Origin: Anaerolineales bacterium
Lineage (GTDB): Bacteria > Chloroflexota > Anaerolineae > Anaerolineales > DRMV01
NCBI GenBank assembly: GCA_027044735.1
Contig: JALUBW010000124.1
Coordinates: 1-13,242 of the forward strand
Direction: 5' to 3'
Length of the DNA: 13,242 nucleotides
The notes under the pieces were generated by a model that was not told the origin of the DNA, did no database searches, and saw only the letters and a program-made list of their open reading frames with translations. The position numbers and the translations under genes are program-made. Positions within the stretch are counted from its first letter, which is position 1, and every line of letters begins with the position of its first letter. Shown piece by piece: positions 6,719 through 13,242 of the stretch.

Positions 6719-7735
6719 GTGTTGGGGAAAGGCTGGCGTCGCGCCCTGCCCGGTTTTGCGATAAGCGCGGTTGTGCTTGTTGCCGTGTTTGCGTTTACCG
6801 ACACAAAGCGGCTTTGGGCTTCGCTGAAGCAAATTCCATTGCCGGTACTCCTTGGAGCGGCAGCACTTTTAGCGGTTTCGCTGGGGCTGCGCGCCACGGC
6901 TTGGCGCTTGCTTTTGGGGGCTCGCCTCCGCTGGTGGGATGCGTTTTGGGCGCTCAACCTCGGCTACTTGGTCAACAACATCATCCCCTTCCGCGCGGGC
7001 GAAGCCATGCGCGCTTTGGTCGCCTCGCCCAAAGCCAAAGTTTCGTTTTGGCACGCGCTTTCCACGGTGGTGGTGGAGCGGCTTTTTGATGTAGTGCTCC
7101 TCGCGGGGATGCTGATAGGCTCGCTGCCGTGGGTGCTGGATTTGCCGTGGGCGCGCCACACCTCTTGGGCGTTCGGTGGCGGGGCGCTGGCGGTTCTGGC
7201 AGCATTAGCCGCCGCCGCAATTTGGAGGGAGCGCGTGGCGCTGTGGCTGCGCTATCTAGAAGAGAAAGCCCACAACTCCCTGCTCAAAACGCTGGTGAAC
7301 TGGGGGCTTTCATTCCTTGATGGGCTTGAAGCGCTTGCCAATCCGGTAAGTTTGCTCGCTGTGGTGGCGCTGATGGTGCTCTCTTGGGCGGTGCAAGTTG
7401 TGGCGTATTGGATGACCTTGCGAGCGTTGGTGCCCACTGCACCAATGGTGTGGGCGGCGTTTGTGCTCGGCAGTGTGGGCATGGGCGTAGCCGTTCCCTC
7501 GGCGCCGGGCGGCTTGGGCGTGATGGAAGGGGTGGTAGTTTTTGTGCTCAGCGCTGTGGGCGTGGATTCTGCTGTCGCGCTTGCATTTGCCTTTGCCATG
7601 CACGCAGTTTACTACGCCGTGACCGTCATTTTGGGTTGGGTTGGTGCTACAATTTACGGCGTTTCAATCCACAAGTTGACACGGATTACACCTTCACAAA
7701 TTGACGACGCAACAACCTCCCGACCAACGACGTAA
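6719..7735 (+). CDS. Flippase-like integral membrane protein (LPG-synthase TM / UPF0104 family)
   Basis: 338 residues with many hydrophobic segments (about 12-27, 41-58, 122-139, 150-168, 211-232, 243-263, 270-314). Family landmarks are visible: GYLVNNIIPFRAGEAMRA (about 82-99), STVVVERLFD (115-124) and VPSAPGGLGVMEG (259-271), as in the transmembrane part of lysylphosphatidylglycerol synthases and stand-alone UPF0104 proteins proposed to move lipids across the membrane. The soluble aminoacyl-transfer domain is absent, so a transport-like role is more likely than MprF activity. The start is GTG at 6719, preceded by GGGGAGG at 6701-6707 within the end of lepA; TTG at 6722 is an alternative. 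The last residues (DDATTSRPTT) are encoded in a degenerate octamer array. The neighbouring epimerase and glycosyltransferase suggest a glycolipid substrate (inference). Confidence 0.88.
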   Translation: MLGKGWRRALPGFAISAVVLVAVFAFTDTKRLWASLKQIPLPVLLGAAALLAVSLGLRATAWRLLLGARLRWWDAFWALNLGYLVNNIIPFRAGEAMRALVASPKAKVSFWHALSTVVVERLFDVVLLAGMLIGSLPWVLDLPWARHTSWAFGGGALAVLAALAAAAIWRERVALWLRYLEEKAHNSLLKTLVNWGLSFLDGLEALANPVSLLAVVALMVLSWAVQVVAYWMTLRALVPTAPMVWAAFVLGSVGMGVAVPSAPGGLGVMEGVVVFVLSAVGVDSAVALAFAFAMHAVYYAVTVILGWVGATIYGVSIHKLTRITPSQIDDATTSRPTT

Positions 7736-7753
7736 CGACCTACGACCCACGAA
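7701..7753. repeat. Degenerate ACGAC octamer array
   Basis: About seven units of 7-8 nt ending in GAC: TTGACGAC, GCAACAAC, CTCCCGAC, CAACGAC, GTAACGAC, CTACGAC, CCACGAA. It encodes the last residues and stop of the flippase-like gene and ends just before the ribosome-binding site of the epimerase gene. It is related, as reverse complement, to the array at 569-640. Confidence 0.65.
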
Positions 7754-7766
7754 CTTGGAGGACAGT

Positions 7767-8789
7767 ATGCACTATTTCATCACCGGCGGCGCCGGGTTTA
7801 TCGGCTCAAACTATGTGGCGCGGTTGCTGGAGCGTGGTGAACGCGTCACCGTTTACGACAACCTTTCGCGCGCTGGCGCCGAGCGCAACCTTGCTTGGCT
7901 TCGCAGCCGCTTCGGCCCAAATGCTTTCACGCTCATCCGCGGCGATGTGCGCGACGCCGACCTGCTTGCTTCATCCTTGGGCGACGCCGACGTGGTGGTT
8001 CACCTCGCCGCTCAGGTTGCCGTCACCACCTCGGTTGAAGACCCCCGCACCGACTTTGAAATCAACGCTTTGGGCACTTTCAACGTGCTGGAGGCAGTCC
8101 GCCAATCTCCCAAGCGCCCGATGGTGATTTACGCCTCAACCAACAAAGTTTACGGCGGCATGGAAGACGTCAAAATCGTGGAAGAGCAAACCCGCTACCG
8201 TTACGCCGACCTGCCCTTTGGCGTGCCCGAAAGCCAGCCGCTGGATTTCCATTCGCCCTACGGTTGCTCCAAGGGCGCGGGCGACCAGTATGTGCGCGAT
8301 TACGCCCGCATTTACGGCATCCCAACGGTGGTTTTCCGCCAGAGTTGCATTTACGGCTTGCGCCAGTTCGGCATTGAAGATCAGGGTTGGGTGGCGTGGT
8401 TTGTGATTGCGGCGGTGACGGGGCGCCCCATCACCATTTACGGCGACGGCAAGCAGGTGCGCGATGTGCTGTTTGTTAACGACCTGTTGAACGCTTACGA
8501 CGCGGCGGTGGCGCGGCGCGATGAAGTCGCAGGCGAAGTTTTCAACATCGGCGGCGGTCCGCAAAATACCATTTCCATCTGGCGGGAATTTGCGCCGCTG
8601 TTGGAAAAGGCTTTGGGGCGGAGCGTGCCCGTTTCCTACGGCGATTGGCGCCCGGGAGATCAACGCGTCTACATTTCCGACATCCGCAAAGCCGAGCGCC
8701 TGCTGGGCTGGAAGCCACGCATCGGCGTTGAAGAAGGCATCACACGGTTAGTGGAATGGGTGAAGGCGAACAAAAGCCTGTTTGAATGA
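7767..8789 (+). CDS. NAD-dependent sugar-nucleotide epimerase, CDP-paratose 2-epimerase-like (extended SDR family)
   Basis: 340 residues, starting MHYFITGGAGFIGSNY. The Rossmann motif is G7-x-x-G10-x-x-G13, and the active-site triad elements are T125 (ASTNKVYG) and Y165-x-x-x-K169 (SPYGCSKGAGDQY). The block VVFRQSCIYGLRQFGIEDQGWVAWF is typical of CDP-paratose/CDP-tyvelose 2-epimerases, which invert C2 of a CDP-dideoxyhexose through a keto intermediate using bound NAD. The actual substrate here cannot be read, and related UDP-sugar epimerases or decarboxylases are possible. GGAGG at 7757-7761 fixes the start at 7767; an in-frame ATG 66 nt upstream lies in repeat sequence and lacks a ribosome-binding site. 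The glycosyltransferase gene follows at once, so the enzyme probably supplies its donor sugar. Confidence 0.9.
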   Translation: MHYFITGGAGFIGSNYVARLLERGERVTVYDNLSRAGAERNLAWLRSRFGPNAFTLIRGDVRDADLLASSLGDADVVVHLAAQVAVTTSVEDPRTDFEINALGTFNVLEAVRQSPKRPMVIYASTNKVYGGMEDVKIVEEQTRYRYADLPFGVPESQPLDFHSPYGCSKGAGDQYVRDYARIYGIPTVVFRQSCIYGLRQFGIEDQGWVAWFVIAAVTGRPITIYGDGKQVRDVLFVNDLLNAYDAAVARRDEVAGEVFNIGGGPQNTISIWREFAPLLEKALGRSVPVSYGDWRPGDQRVYISDIRKAERLLGWKPRIGVEEGITRLVEWVKANKSLFE

Positions 8790-8809
8790 GAAATACGCGG
8801 AGTTGCAAA

Positions 8810-9982
8810 ATGAAAGTGCTTGAAGTGCTGACCTACTATCGCCCGCATGTGAGCGGTTTGACCATTTACGTTGAGCGGCTTTCCAAAGCGTTGGTGGAAC
8901 GGGGGCACGAGGTTACAGTGCTCACTTCGCAGTACGACCGCAGTTTGCCGCGCACCGAGGAGATTGACGGCGTGAGGGTGGTGCGCGTTCCAGCGCTTTT
9001 CAAGGTCAGCAAGGGCATCATAATGCCCACGATGGGAATTGAAGCCACAAAGCACGTCCTGCGCAACGATGTGGTGCATTTGCACCTTCCCCAGTTTGAC
9101 GCCGCTGGCGTGGCTGTGCGCGGGCGGCTTTTCAAGCGCCCAACCGTGCTCACCTACCATTGCGATGTGAAATTGCCGTCGGGGTTCATCAACGCGCTGG
9201 CAAACTTTGCCGTGGACGTGATGAACAACATCGCCGCCGTTTTTGCCCACCGTTTGGTCACCTACACCCAAGATTACGCCGACCACTCCCCCTACGCTCG
9301 CCGCTACCGCCAAAAGTTCACCACAATCTTGCCTCCGGTGACTTTGCCAAAGGTGAGCGAGGAAGAAATTGCGGCGTTTCGCGCGGCGCACAACCCTCAA
9401 GGCCGCAGGCCGGTGATAGGCATGGCGGCGAGGCTTGCTGCCGAAAAGGGCGTTGAAGTGCTTTTGCGGGCAATGCCGCGCGTGCTTGAACGCTTCCCCG
9501 AGGCGCTGGTGCTTTATGCAGGGCCGTATCAAAACGTGCTCGGCGAGGAGGCGTATGCGCGGCGTGTGCTCCCAATGGCCGAAAAACTGGCGGCTGAGGG
9601 GCATTGGAAGTTCCTCGGACTGCTCTCACCGCACCAAATGGCGGCTTTTTACCCCAATCTTGATGTGCTGGTGCTGCCGAGCCTAAATTCCACCGAAAGT
9701 TTTGGCTTGGTGCAAATAGAAGCAATGATGAACGGCGTGCCGGCTGTGGCCTCAAACCTCCCCGGCGTGCGCCAGCCGGTGAAAATGACCGGTATGGGCG
9801 AGATTGCCGAAGTAGGAGACCACGAAAGCCTTGCCGAAGCGCTGATAAAAGTGCTTTCCAACCCCGAAAACTACCGCGGCGACCCCGAGGAAATTGCCCG
9901 CCGCTTTTCGCCAGCGCAAACTGCCGCTGCCTACGAAGCGCTTTTCAACCAACTGCTCGCCGAGGTGCGCCCGCGAGGGTGA
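8810..9982 (+). CDS. Family 4 glycosyltransferase (GT-B fold)
   Basis: 390 residues. The N-terminal domain begins MKVLEVLTYYRPHVSGLTIYVERLSKALVERGHEVTVLTS, the usual glycine-containing acceptor-side start of GT4 enzymes. The C-terminal domain has the phosphate-binding basic pair R208 (MAARLAAEKG) and K213, and the donor-binding E296-x7-E304 motif (ESFGLVQIEAMMNG), followed by GVPAVASNLPGV. These are retaining transferases that use nucleotide sugars and act on the cytoplasmic face of the membrane, commonly on lipids. The start at 8810 is preferred because GGAG lies at 8799-8802 and the conserved N terminus begins there; an ATG at 8786 overlapping the epimerase stop would add eight residues with no homologous character. 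Likely part of the flippase-epimerase-transferase operon. The acceptor is unknown. Confidence 0.92.
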   Translation: MKVLEVLTYYRPHVSGLTIYVERLSKALVERGHEVTVLTSQYDRSLPRTEEIDGVRVVRVPALFKVSKGIIMPTMGIEATKHVLRNDVVHLHLPQFDAAGVAVRGRLFKRPTVLTYHCDVKLPSGFINALANFAVDVMNNIAAVFAHRLVTYTQDYADHSPYARRYRQKFTTILPPVTLPKVSEEEIAAFRAAHNPQGRRPVIGMAARLAAEKGVEVLLRAMPRVLERFPEALVLYAGPYQNVLGEEAYARRVLPMAEKLAAEGHWKFLGLLSPHQMAAFYPNLDVLVLPSLNSTESFGLVQIEAMMNGVPAVASNLPGVRQPVKMTGMGEIAEVGDHESLAEALIKVLSNPENYRGDPEEIARRFSPAQTAAAYEALFNQLLAEVRPRG

Positions 9983-9999
9983 CAGGTGTAACTACCTTA

Positions 10000-10036
10000 T
10001 TATGCCAAATATGGGTTATCATTAGAAATGGCATAA
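10000..10036. promoter_or_regulatory. Inverted repeat and AT-rich promoter region before malate dehydrogenase
   Basis: TTATGCCA (10000-10007) and TGGCATAA (10029-10036) form an exact 8-bp inverted repeat with a 21-nt spacer. -10-like hexamers TATTAT (9998-10003) and TATCAT (10017-10022) lie in or beside it, without clear -35 elements. A further GCCAAA copy occurs near 10048. The placement fits an operator over a promoter, but the evidence is only positional. Confidence 0.35.
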
Positions 10037-10080
10037 ATCCCATCATTGCCAAACTTGTTTCTAACCAAAAGGAGGTTACC

Positions 10081-11016
10081 ATGGCTAAAATCTCTATCAT
10101 CGGCGCTGGAATGACCGGCTCTACCACCGCTCACTGGCTTGCCGAGCGCGAAATAGCCGATATTGTGCTGGTGGATATCATTGAGGGAATGCCCCAAGGC
10201 AAAGCCCTTGACCTTACCGAAGCAATGCCGATTGTAGGAAAAGACGTTAGCATAGTCGGTTCAAACGATTACGAGGCTACCAAAGATTCCGACGTGGTGA
10301 TCATCACCGCTGGTTCACCACGGAAGCCCGGCATGAGCCGCGACGACTTGCTCACCACCAACGCCAAAATTGTTGCCAAGGTTGCTCGTGAAACCATAGA
10401 GCGGTCTCCCGATGCTATCTTCATCGTGCTTACCAATCCGCTGGATGTGATGACCTACCTCACGTGGAAGGTAACGGGCTTGCCCACTTACCGCGTGGTC
10501 GGGCAAGCGGGCATTTTGGATTCAGCCCGCATGCGCGCCTTTGTAGCGATGGAAACCGGCGTGAGCGTAGAAAACATCCACTGCTACGTGCTCGGCGGTC
10601 ATGGCGACGACATGGTGCCGCTGACCAGCCATTCCAACATCGCGGGCGTGCCGCTCAACAAATACCTTCCCAAAGATAAACTTGACGCCATCGTTGAGCG
10701 CACCCGCAAGGGCGGCGGCGAAATTGTCGGCTTGCTGAAGAAAGGCAGCGCCTTCTATGCTCCTTCCGCCGCTTTGGCGCAAATGGCAGAAGCCATCATC
10801 AAGGACAAACACCTCATCGTCCCCGCCACCTCTTACCTTGACGGCGAATACGGCCTGCACGACATCTTCATCGGCGTGCCCACCATGCTCGGCCGCAAGG
10901 GCGTGGAAAAGGTCATTGAGTACGAACTGACGGACGAGGAGATGGAAGCCTTCCACAAGTCCGCCGCTCATGTGAAATCCAACGTTGCCAAACTAACCGA
11001 GTTTGGCCTCATCTAA
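10081..11016 (+). CDS. mdh: Malate dehydrogenase, NAD-dependent, LDH-like type
   Basis: 311 residues, normal for the LDH-like MDH family. The Rossmann loop is G8-x-G10-x-x-G13 and D32 closes the second strand (LVD), as expected for NAD rather than NADP. Catalytic and substrate residues are present: R81 and R87 (PRKPGMSRDD), D147 and R150 (ILDSAR), and H174 (GGHGDD). Arginine at the R81 position marks malate rather than lactate specificity. The enzyme interconverts malate and oxaloacetate in the cytoplasm. GGAGGT at 10071-10076 fixes the start at 10081; a longer reading from 9979 lacks homology in its first 34 residues. Citrate synthase follows, using its product, although a strong terminator lies between the two genes. 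Confidence 0.97.
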   Translation: MAKISIIGAGMTGSTTAHWLAEREIADIVLVDIIEGMPQGKALDLTEAMPIVGKDVSIVGSNDYEATKDSDVVIITAGSPRKPGMSRDDLLTTNAKIVAKVARETIERSPDAIFIVLTNPLDVMTYLTWKVTGLPTYRVVGQAGILDSARMRAFVAMETGVSVENIHCYVLGGHGDDMVPLTSHSNIAGVPLNKYLPKDKLDAIVERTRKGGGEIVGLLKKGSAFYAPSAALAQMAEAIIKDKHLIVPATSYLDGEYGLHDIFIGVPTMLGRKGVEKVIEYELTDEEMEAFHKSAAHVKSNVAKLTEFGLI

Positions 11017-11023
11017 ACCTTTC

Positions 11024-11052
11024 AGGGAATGGCTTAAGCCATTCCCTTTTTT
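11024..11052 (+). terminator. Intrinsic terminator after malate dehydrogenase
   Basis: A perfect 10-bp stem, AGGGAATGGC (11024-11033) with GCCATTCCCT (11038-11047), TTAA loop, followed by a T run through 11052. It begins 8 nt after the mdh stop and ends 26 nt before the citrate synthase start, so readthrough or a promoter close by must supply the downstream gene. Confidence 0.92.
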
Positions 11053-11078
11053 ATCCTAAATTTCCAATGGAGGTTACT

Positions 11079-12380
11079 ATGTTGCTGAAAGAACGACTTG
11101 CCGCCGAAATTCCCGAATGGCGTGAACGCCAGCGCAAGTTGGCGAAGGAATACGGCGATGTGGTGGTTGACCAAGTACACATGCGCCAAATTTTGGGCGG
11201 CCTGCGCGGTGTGAAAGCACTTGTTACCGATATTTCCTACGTTGACCCCTACGAGGGCATTCGCTTCCGCGGCCACACCATCCCCGAAGTGCTGGAAAAA
11301 CTGCCCAAGCCCGGCAAGGACGACATGCCCTATGTTGGCGGTCTTTACTGGCTGCTGCTGGTGGGCGATTTCCCGACCGAGGAAGAAGCCCTTTCGGTTG
11401 AGGAAGAATGGAAAAAGCGCATGGAAGTGCCGGCGCATGTTTTTGAGGTGCTCAAATCATTCCCCAAAGACGCCCACCCGATGACGCTGTTTGCCGCGGC
11501 GGTGCTTGCCCTTCAACCCGAATCGCTCTTTGCCAAAAAGTATAAAGAAGGGCTGAAGAAGACCGACTTTTGGGACCCAATGCTTGAGGACGTGCTGAGC
11601 CTCACTGCCAAATTACCCTCCATTGCCGCTTACATTTACCGCTTGAAGTACAAGGACGGCAAGTTCATTGAGCCCGACCCCAATTTGGACTGGGGTGCCA
11701 ATTTTGCCCACATGATGGGCGTTGAAAACCCCGAATACAAGAACCTCAGCCGCCTTTACTTCATCCTGCATTCCGACCACGAAAGCGGCAACGTAAGCGC
11801 CCACACCACCTACTTGGTTTCCTCGGCGCTTTCGGACATTTACTACTCCTTCTCTGCCGCTATGGACGGGCTGGCCGGCCCGCTGCACGGCCTTGCCAAC
11901 CAGAACTGCCTCTACTGGCTGAAGGGTGTGATGGACAAATTCGGCGGCGTGCCCACCCACGAACAAATGCGCCAATACGCTTGGGATACGCTGAACAGCG
12001 GTCAGGTTATCCCCGGCTACGGTCACGCGGTGCTCCGCCGCACCGACCCGCGCTACAAGGCACAGTTTGAATTTGCTCTGAAGCACATGCCCGACTTCCC
12101 GCTCTTCCAGACCGCCAAGGTGGCTTACGAGGTCATCCCCGAGGTGCTGAAGGAGCACGGCAAAGCCAAGAACCCGTGGCCTAACGTGGACGCGCTAAGC
12201 GGCACGCTGCAACAGTATTACGGCGTCACCGAGTCGGACTTCTACACTGTGATGTTCGGCGTCGGCCGCTCGCTCGGCGTGACGGCGAACACGGTTTGGG
12301 CGCGCGCCCTCGGTCATCCGATTGAGCGCCCGAAGTCGGTGACCACCGCCATGCTGGAAGAGGAAATCAAGGATAAATAG
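11079..12380 (+). CDS. gltA: Citrate synthase, type I eukaryote-like form
   Basis: 433 residues. The blocks HSDHESGNVSAHTTYLVSSA, MDGLAGPLHGLANQN, PGYGHAVLRRTDPRY, KAKNPWPNVDALSG and YTVMFGVGRSLGV closely resemble mitochondrial citrate synthase rather than the common bacterial hexameric type. The three catalytic residues are H270, H316 and D371, a constant offset of 4 from pig heart H274, H320 and D375. The enzyme condenses oxaloacetate and acetyl-CoA. Such eukaryote-like enzymes are known in some bacteria, for example Geobacter. GGAGG at 11069-11073 sets the start at 11079; an ATG at 11067 overlaps that site. No N-terminal targeting extension is present. The ribosome-binding context GGAGGTTAC matches that of mdh, suggesting matched translation. 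A strong terminator follows. Confidence 0.96.
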   Translation: MLLKERLAAEIPEWRERQRKLAKEYGDVVVDQVHMRQILGGLRGVKALVTDISYVDPYEGIRFRGHTIPEVLEKLPKPGKDDMPYVGGLYWLLLVGDFPTEEEALSVEEEWKKRMEVPAHVFEVLKSFPKDAHPMTLFAAAVLALQPESLFAKKYKEGLKKTDFWDPMLEDVLSLTAKLPSIAAYIYRLKYKDGKFIEPDPNLDWGANFAHMMGVENPEYKNLSRLYFILHSDHESGNVSAHTTYLVSSALSDIYYSFSAAMDGLAGPLHGLANQNCLYWLKGVMDKFGGVPTHEQMRQYAWDTLNSGQVIPGYGHAVLRRTDPRYKAQFEFALKHMPDFPLFQTAKVAYEVIPEVLKEHGKAKNPWPNVDALSGTLQQYYGVTESDFYTVMFGVGRSLGVTANTVWARALGHPIERPKSVTTAMLEEEIKDK

Positions 12381-12405
12381 CCGAACTTAGCAGGCGTTAG
12401 TTTTG

Positions 12406-12438
12406 TTCAGGGGCGCGCCACGCGCCCCTGAATTTTTT
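12406..12438 (+). terminator. Intrinsic terminator after citrate synthase
   Basis: A 12-bp perfect stem, TTCAGGGGCGCG (12406-12417) with CGCGCCCCTGAA (12421-12432), CCA loop, then TTTTTT (12433-12438). It lies 25 nt after the citrate synthase stop. Confidence 0.95.
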
Positions 12439-12514
12439 GGCTTTTCAATGCATTCTCAAACAAGATTTCAGTTACAGGACTTACACAGATGCTCGTAGAA
12501 GCGCTCGTCTTCAT

Positions 12515-12601
12515 GTCATGGCGAGCCGCCGTAGGCGGCGAAGCCATCCCCCAGACGGTGGAGGAGACCGCTTCGGCGGTCTACGACCGCCTCGCGGTGA
12601 C
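12515..12601. repeat. REP-like dispersed element with imperfect terminal inverted repeats
   Basis: The ends GTCATGGCGAG (12515-12525) and CTCGCGGTGAC (12591-12601) are complementary at 9 of 11 positions. Inside are a GCCGCC-GTA-GGCGGC hairpin (12525-12539) and AGACCGC-TTCG-GCGGTCT (12565-12582), a 7-bp stem with a UUCG tetraloop. The layout resembles the GTCATTGCGAG-type intergenic repeats common in environmental bacterial genomes. Confidence 0.7.
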
Positions 12602-12699
12602 ACATACGCGAAGAATTTGTAACTGCCTATCCGCCTTGTAAGCGAGAGTAAACGCTTCGGTGCAGTGCAAGCAGAAGTCCACACAGGTGTACTTCGCAA

Positions 12700-12733
12700 C
12701 TTGTAGCCCGTGACTTCAGTCGCAGGGCACAAG
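12700..12733. repeat. Long bulged hairpin element (GACTTCAGTC type)
   Basis: CTTGT-A-GCCC-GTGAC (12700-12714), loop TTCA, GTCGC-A-GGGC-ACAAG (12719-12733): 14 pairs, one of them T-G, with two single A bulges. A smaller hairpin, GCAGT-TGAA-ACTGC (12739-12752), follows. Looks like a dispersed structured repeat. Confidence 0.65.
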
Positions 12734-12766
12734 CGGCGGCAGTTGAAACTGCACCTACTGCCTGCG

Positions 12767-12789
12767 AAGTCGCCCTACGGCGACTTTTT
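12767..12789 (+). terminator. Terminator-like hairpin within the repeat region
   Basis: AAGTCGCC (12767-12774) pairs with GGCGACTT (12779-12786) around a CTAC loop, and the T run continues to 12789. The T tract is short and no gene directly precedes it, so it may be part of a repeat element rather than a working terminator. Confidence 0.4.
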
Positions 12790-12935
12790 GGGAATAGCAA
12801 GCCAAAAAGCGATCATACCAGCGTTAGGTGACCACAAGAATTTTCGATAGGGTCTATTTGCAAAAGGTGCGGCCTGTCGCACTTGTGGCAAGATCTTACC
12901 CATTCCCCGCTGAACCTCGCTCGCGCTCGGCGGCT

Positions 12936-12972
12936 GCCCCTTTCTCTCTCCCAGTGGGAGAGAGAAAAGGGC
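12936..12972. repeat. Pyrimidine/purine hairpin element
   Basis: GCCC (12936-12939) plus TTTCTCTCTCCC (12941-12952) pair across an AGT loop with GGGAGAGAGAAA (12956-12967) and GGGC (12969-12972), with one unpaired base on each arm. This form is a common dispersed intergenic repeat; it also creates the spurious open frames on both strands here. Confidence 0.65.
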
Positions 12973-13102
12973 GCGGTGCTGAGGATTTGCCGAAGCACCC
13001 GCGAGGTAAGAGTGAGGGCGCTGCCATCGTGAGAATGTTAACCAATTTATGGTAAATTCAATAGCCGTATCCAGTAGCGAGGTGCACGCGGCTCGCAGCC
13101 TT

Positions 13103-13242
13103 TTAGCCTGCATTCTCCCAGACCACTTGCCCGCCGATGATGGTGGCCGCCACCGTGCCGTCCAAAGCAAACAGGGTCAGGTTGGCCGGTTCGCCCACCG
13201 CGACGCGCGGCCGCGGCAGGCCCAACACCCGCGCCGGCGCGG
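13103..13242 (-). CDS. Amidohydrolase-family enzyme, C-terminal tail (5' end outside window)
   Basis: On the minus strand a frame enters from the right edge and stops at TAA (complement of 13103-13105). The 46 residues seen read APARVLGLPRPRVAVGEPAN and then LTLFALDGTVAATIIGGQVV and WENAG. The N-P/A-A-x-x-L-G-L then G-x-x-A-x-L-x-L-F pattern and the closing V-x-x-T-I-x-G-G-x-V-V strand are the C-terminal composite domain of metal-dependent amidohydrolases, such as N-acetylglucosamine-6-phosphate deacetylase or dihydroorotase. The catalytic metal ligands lie outside the window, so the substrate cannot be set. Confidence 0.8.
   Translation of the reverse strand, partial: APARVLGLPRPRVAVGEPANLTLFALDGTVAATIIGGQVVWENAG

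Larger units (their letters stand above)
12439..13102. other. Gene-free convergent region made of REP-like hairpin elements
   Basis: Between citrate synthase (plus) and the amidohydrolase (minus) no open frame shows protein character; those of 61-131 residues translate hairpin repeats. The region contains at least four structured elements (12515-12601, 12700-12733, 12767-12789, 12936-12972). An 8-bp inverted pair CAGTTACA (12469-12476) / TGTAACTG (12618-12625) encloses the first. The stretch 12790-12935 and 12973-13102 shows nothing I can name. Confidence 0.7.

Noticed and set aside
7701..7766. Upstream ATG/ACG-region start giving a 22-residue longer epimerase
   Set aside because: The extension lies in repeat sequence overlapping the previous gene, while GGAGG and the conserved N terminus support 7767.
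8669..9604. 311-residue minus-strand frame opposite the epimerase and glycosyltransferase
   Set aside because: Antisense shadow spanning two well-supported genes; no recognisable motif.
12626..12700. Possible tRNA or small RNA gene
   Set aside because: Short pairings exist but no cloverleaf, anticodon arm or T-loop sequence could be traced.
12511..12732. 73-residue minus-strand frame and a 61-residue plus-strand frame at 12437-12622
   Set aside because: Both translate REP-like hairpins; peptides of this kind are typical repeat artefacts.
12775..13170. 131-residue minus-strand frame containing SLPLGERKG
   Set aside because: Built from the purine/pyrimidine hairpin repeat and it overlaps the amidohydrolase tail out of frame.

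Overview
The window reads as a piece of a bacterial chromosome, most likely from a Chloroflexota-type (Anaerolineae-like) or similar environmental bacterium. That placement is inference from the overall style: mutS, lepA, malate dehydrogenase, a eukaryote-like type I citrate synthase, GGAGG ribosome-binding sites, and many intergenic octamer arrays and REP-like hairpins. No taxonomic marker is present, so it is weak.

Layout, left to right. (1) 1-558, minus strand: the N-terminal third or less of mutS, running off the left edge. (2) 559-1423: a gene-free, repeat-packed divergent region with a GTCGTGAA-type octamer array, an A-rich CACAGAAA stretch, a short GGGATTGA octamer array, and five-plus copies of an 82-bp tandem repeat that itself breaks into octamer-like pieces. 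(3) 1424-4757, plus strand: a compact three-gene operon that looks AT-richer than its neighbours. It encodes a PAS/HATPase sensor kinase-like protein without a recognisable phospho-acceptor histidine, an atypical receiver protein with a large insertion, and a three-helix membrane protein with a long cytoplasmic helical domain. It is bracketed by inverted copies of the same octamer repeat (738-769 and 4730-4888). This is the best candidate for an undescribed system. (4) 4913-6712: lepA, with a very short leader and no Shine-Dalgarno, directly after the octamer array. (5) 6719-9982: a lipid/sugar cluster with a flippase-like membrane protein, a CDP-paratose-2-epimerase-like SDR enzyme and a GT4 glycosyltransferase. 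(6) 10081-12380: malate dehydrogenase and citrate synthase, each followed by a strong intrinsic terminator. (7) 12439-13102: a gene-free convergent region made of REP-like hairpin elements. (8) 13103-13242, minus strand: the C-terminal tail of an amidohydrolase-family enzyme.

Functionally, mdh and citrate synthase catalyse consecutive TCA-cycle steps (malate to oxaloacetate, oxaloacetate to citrate) and share near-identical ribosome-binding contexts. The flippase-like/epimerase/glycosyltransferase set probably makes or moves a glycolipid or envelope glycan. The three-gene island probably works as one signalling unit: sensing by PAS, relay or allosteric coupling to the receiver, and output at the membrane protein. 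Its input and output cannot be read from sequence alone.
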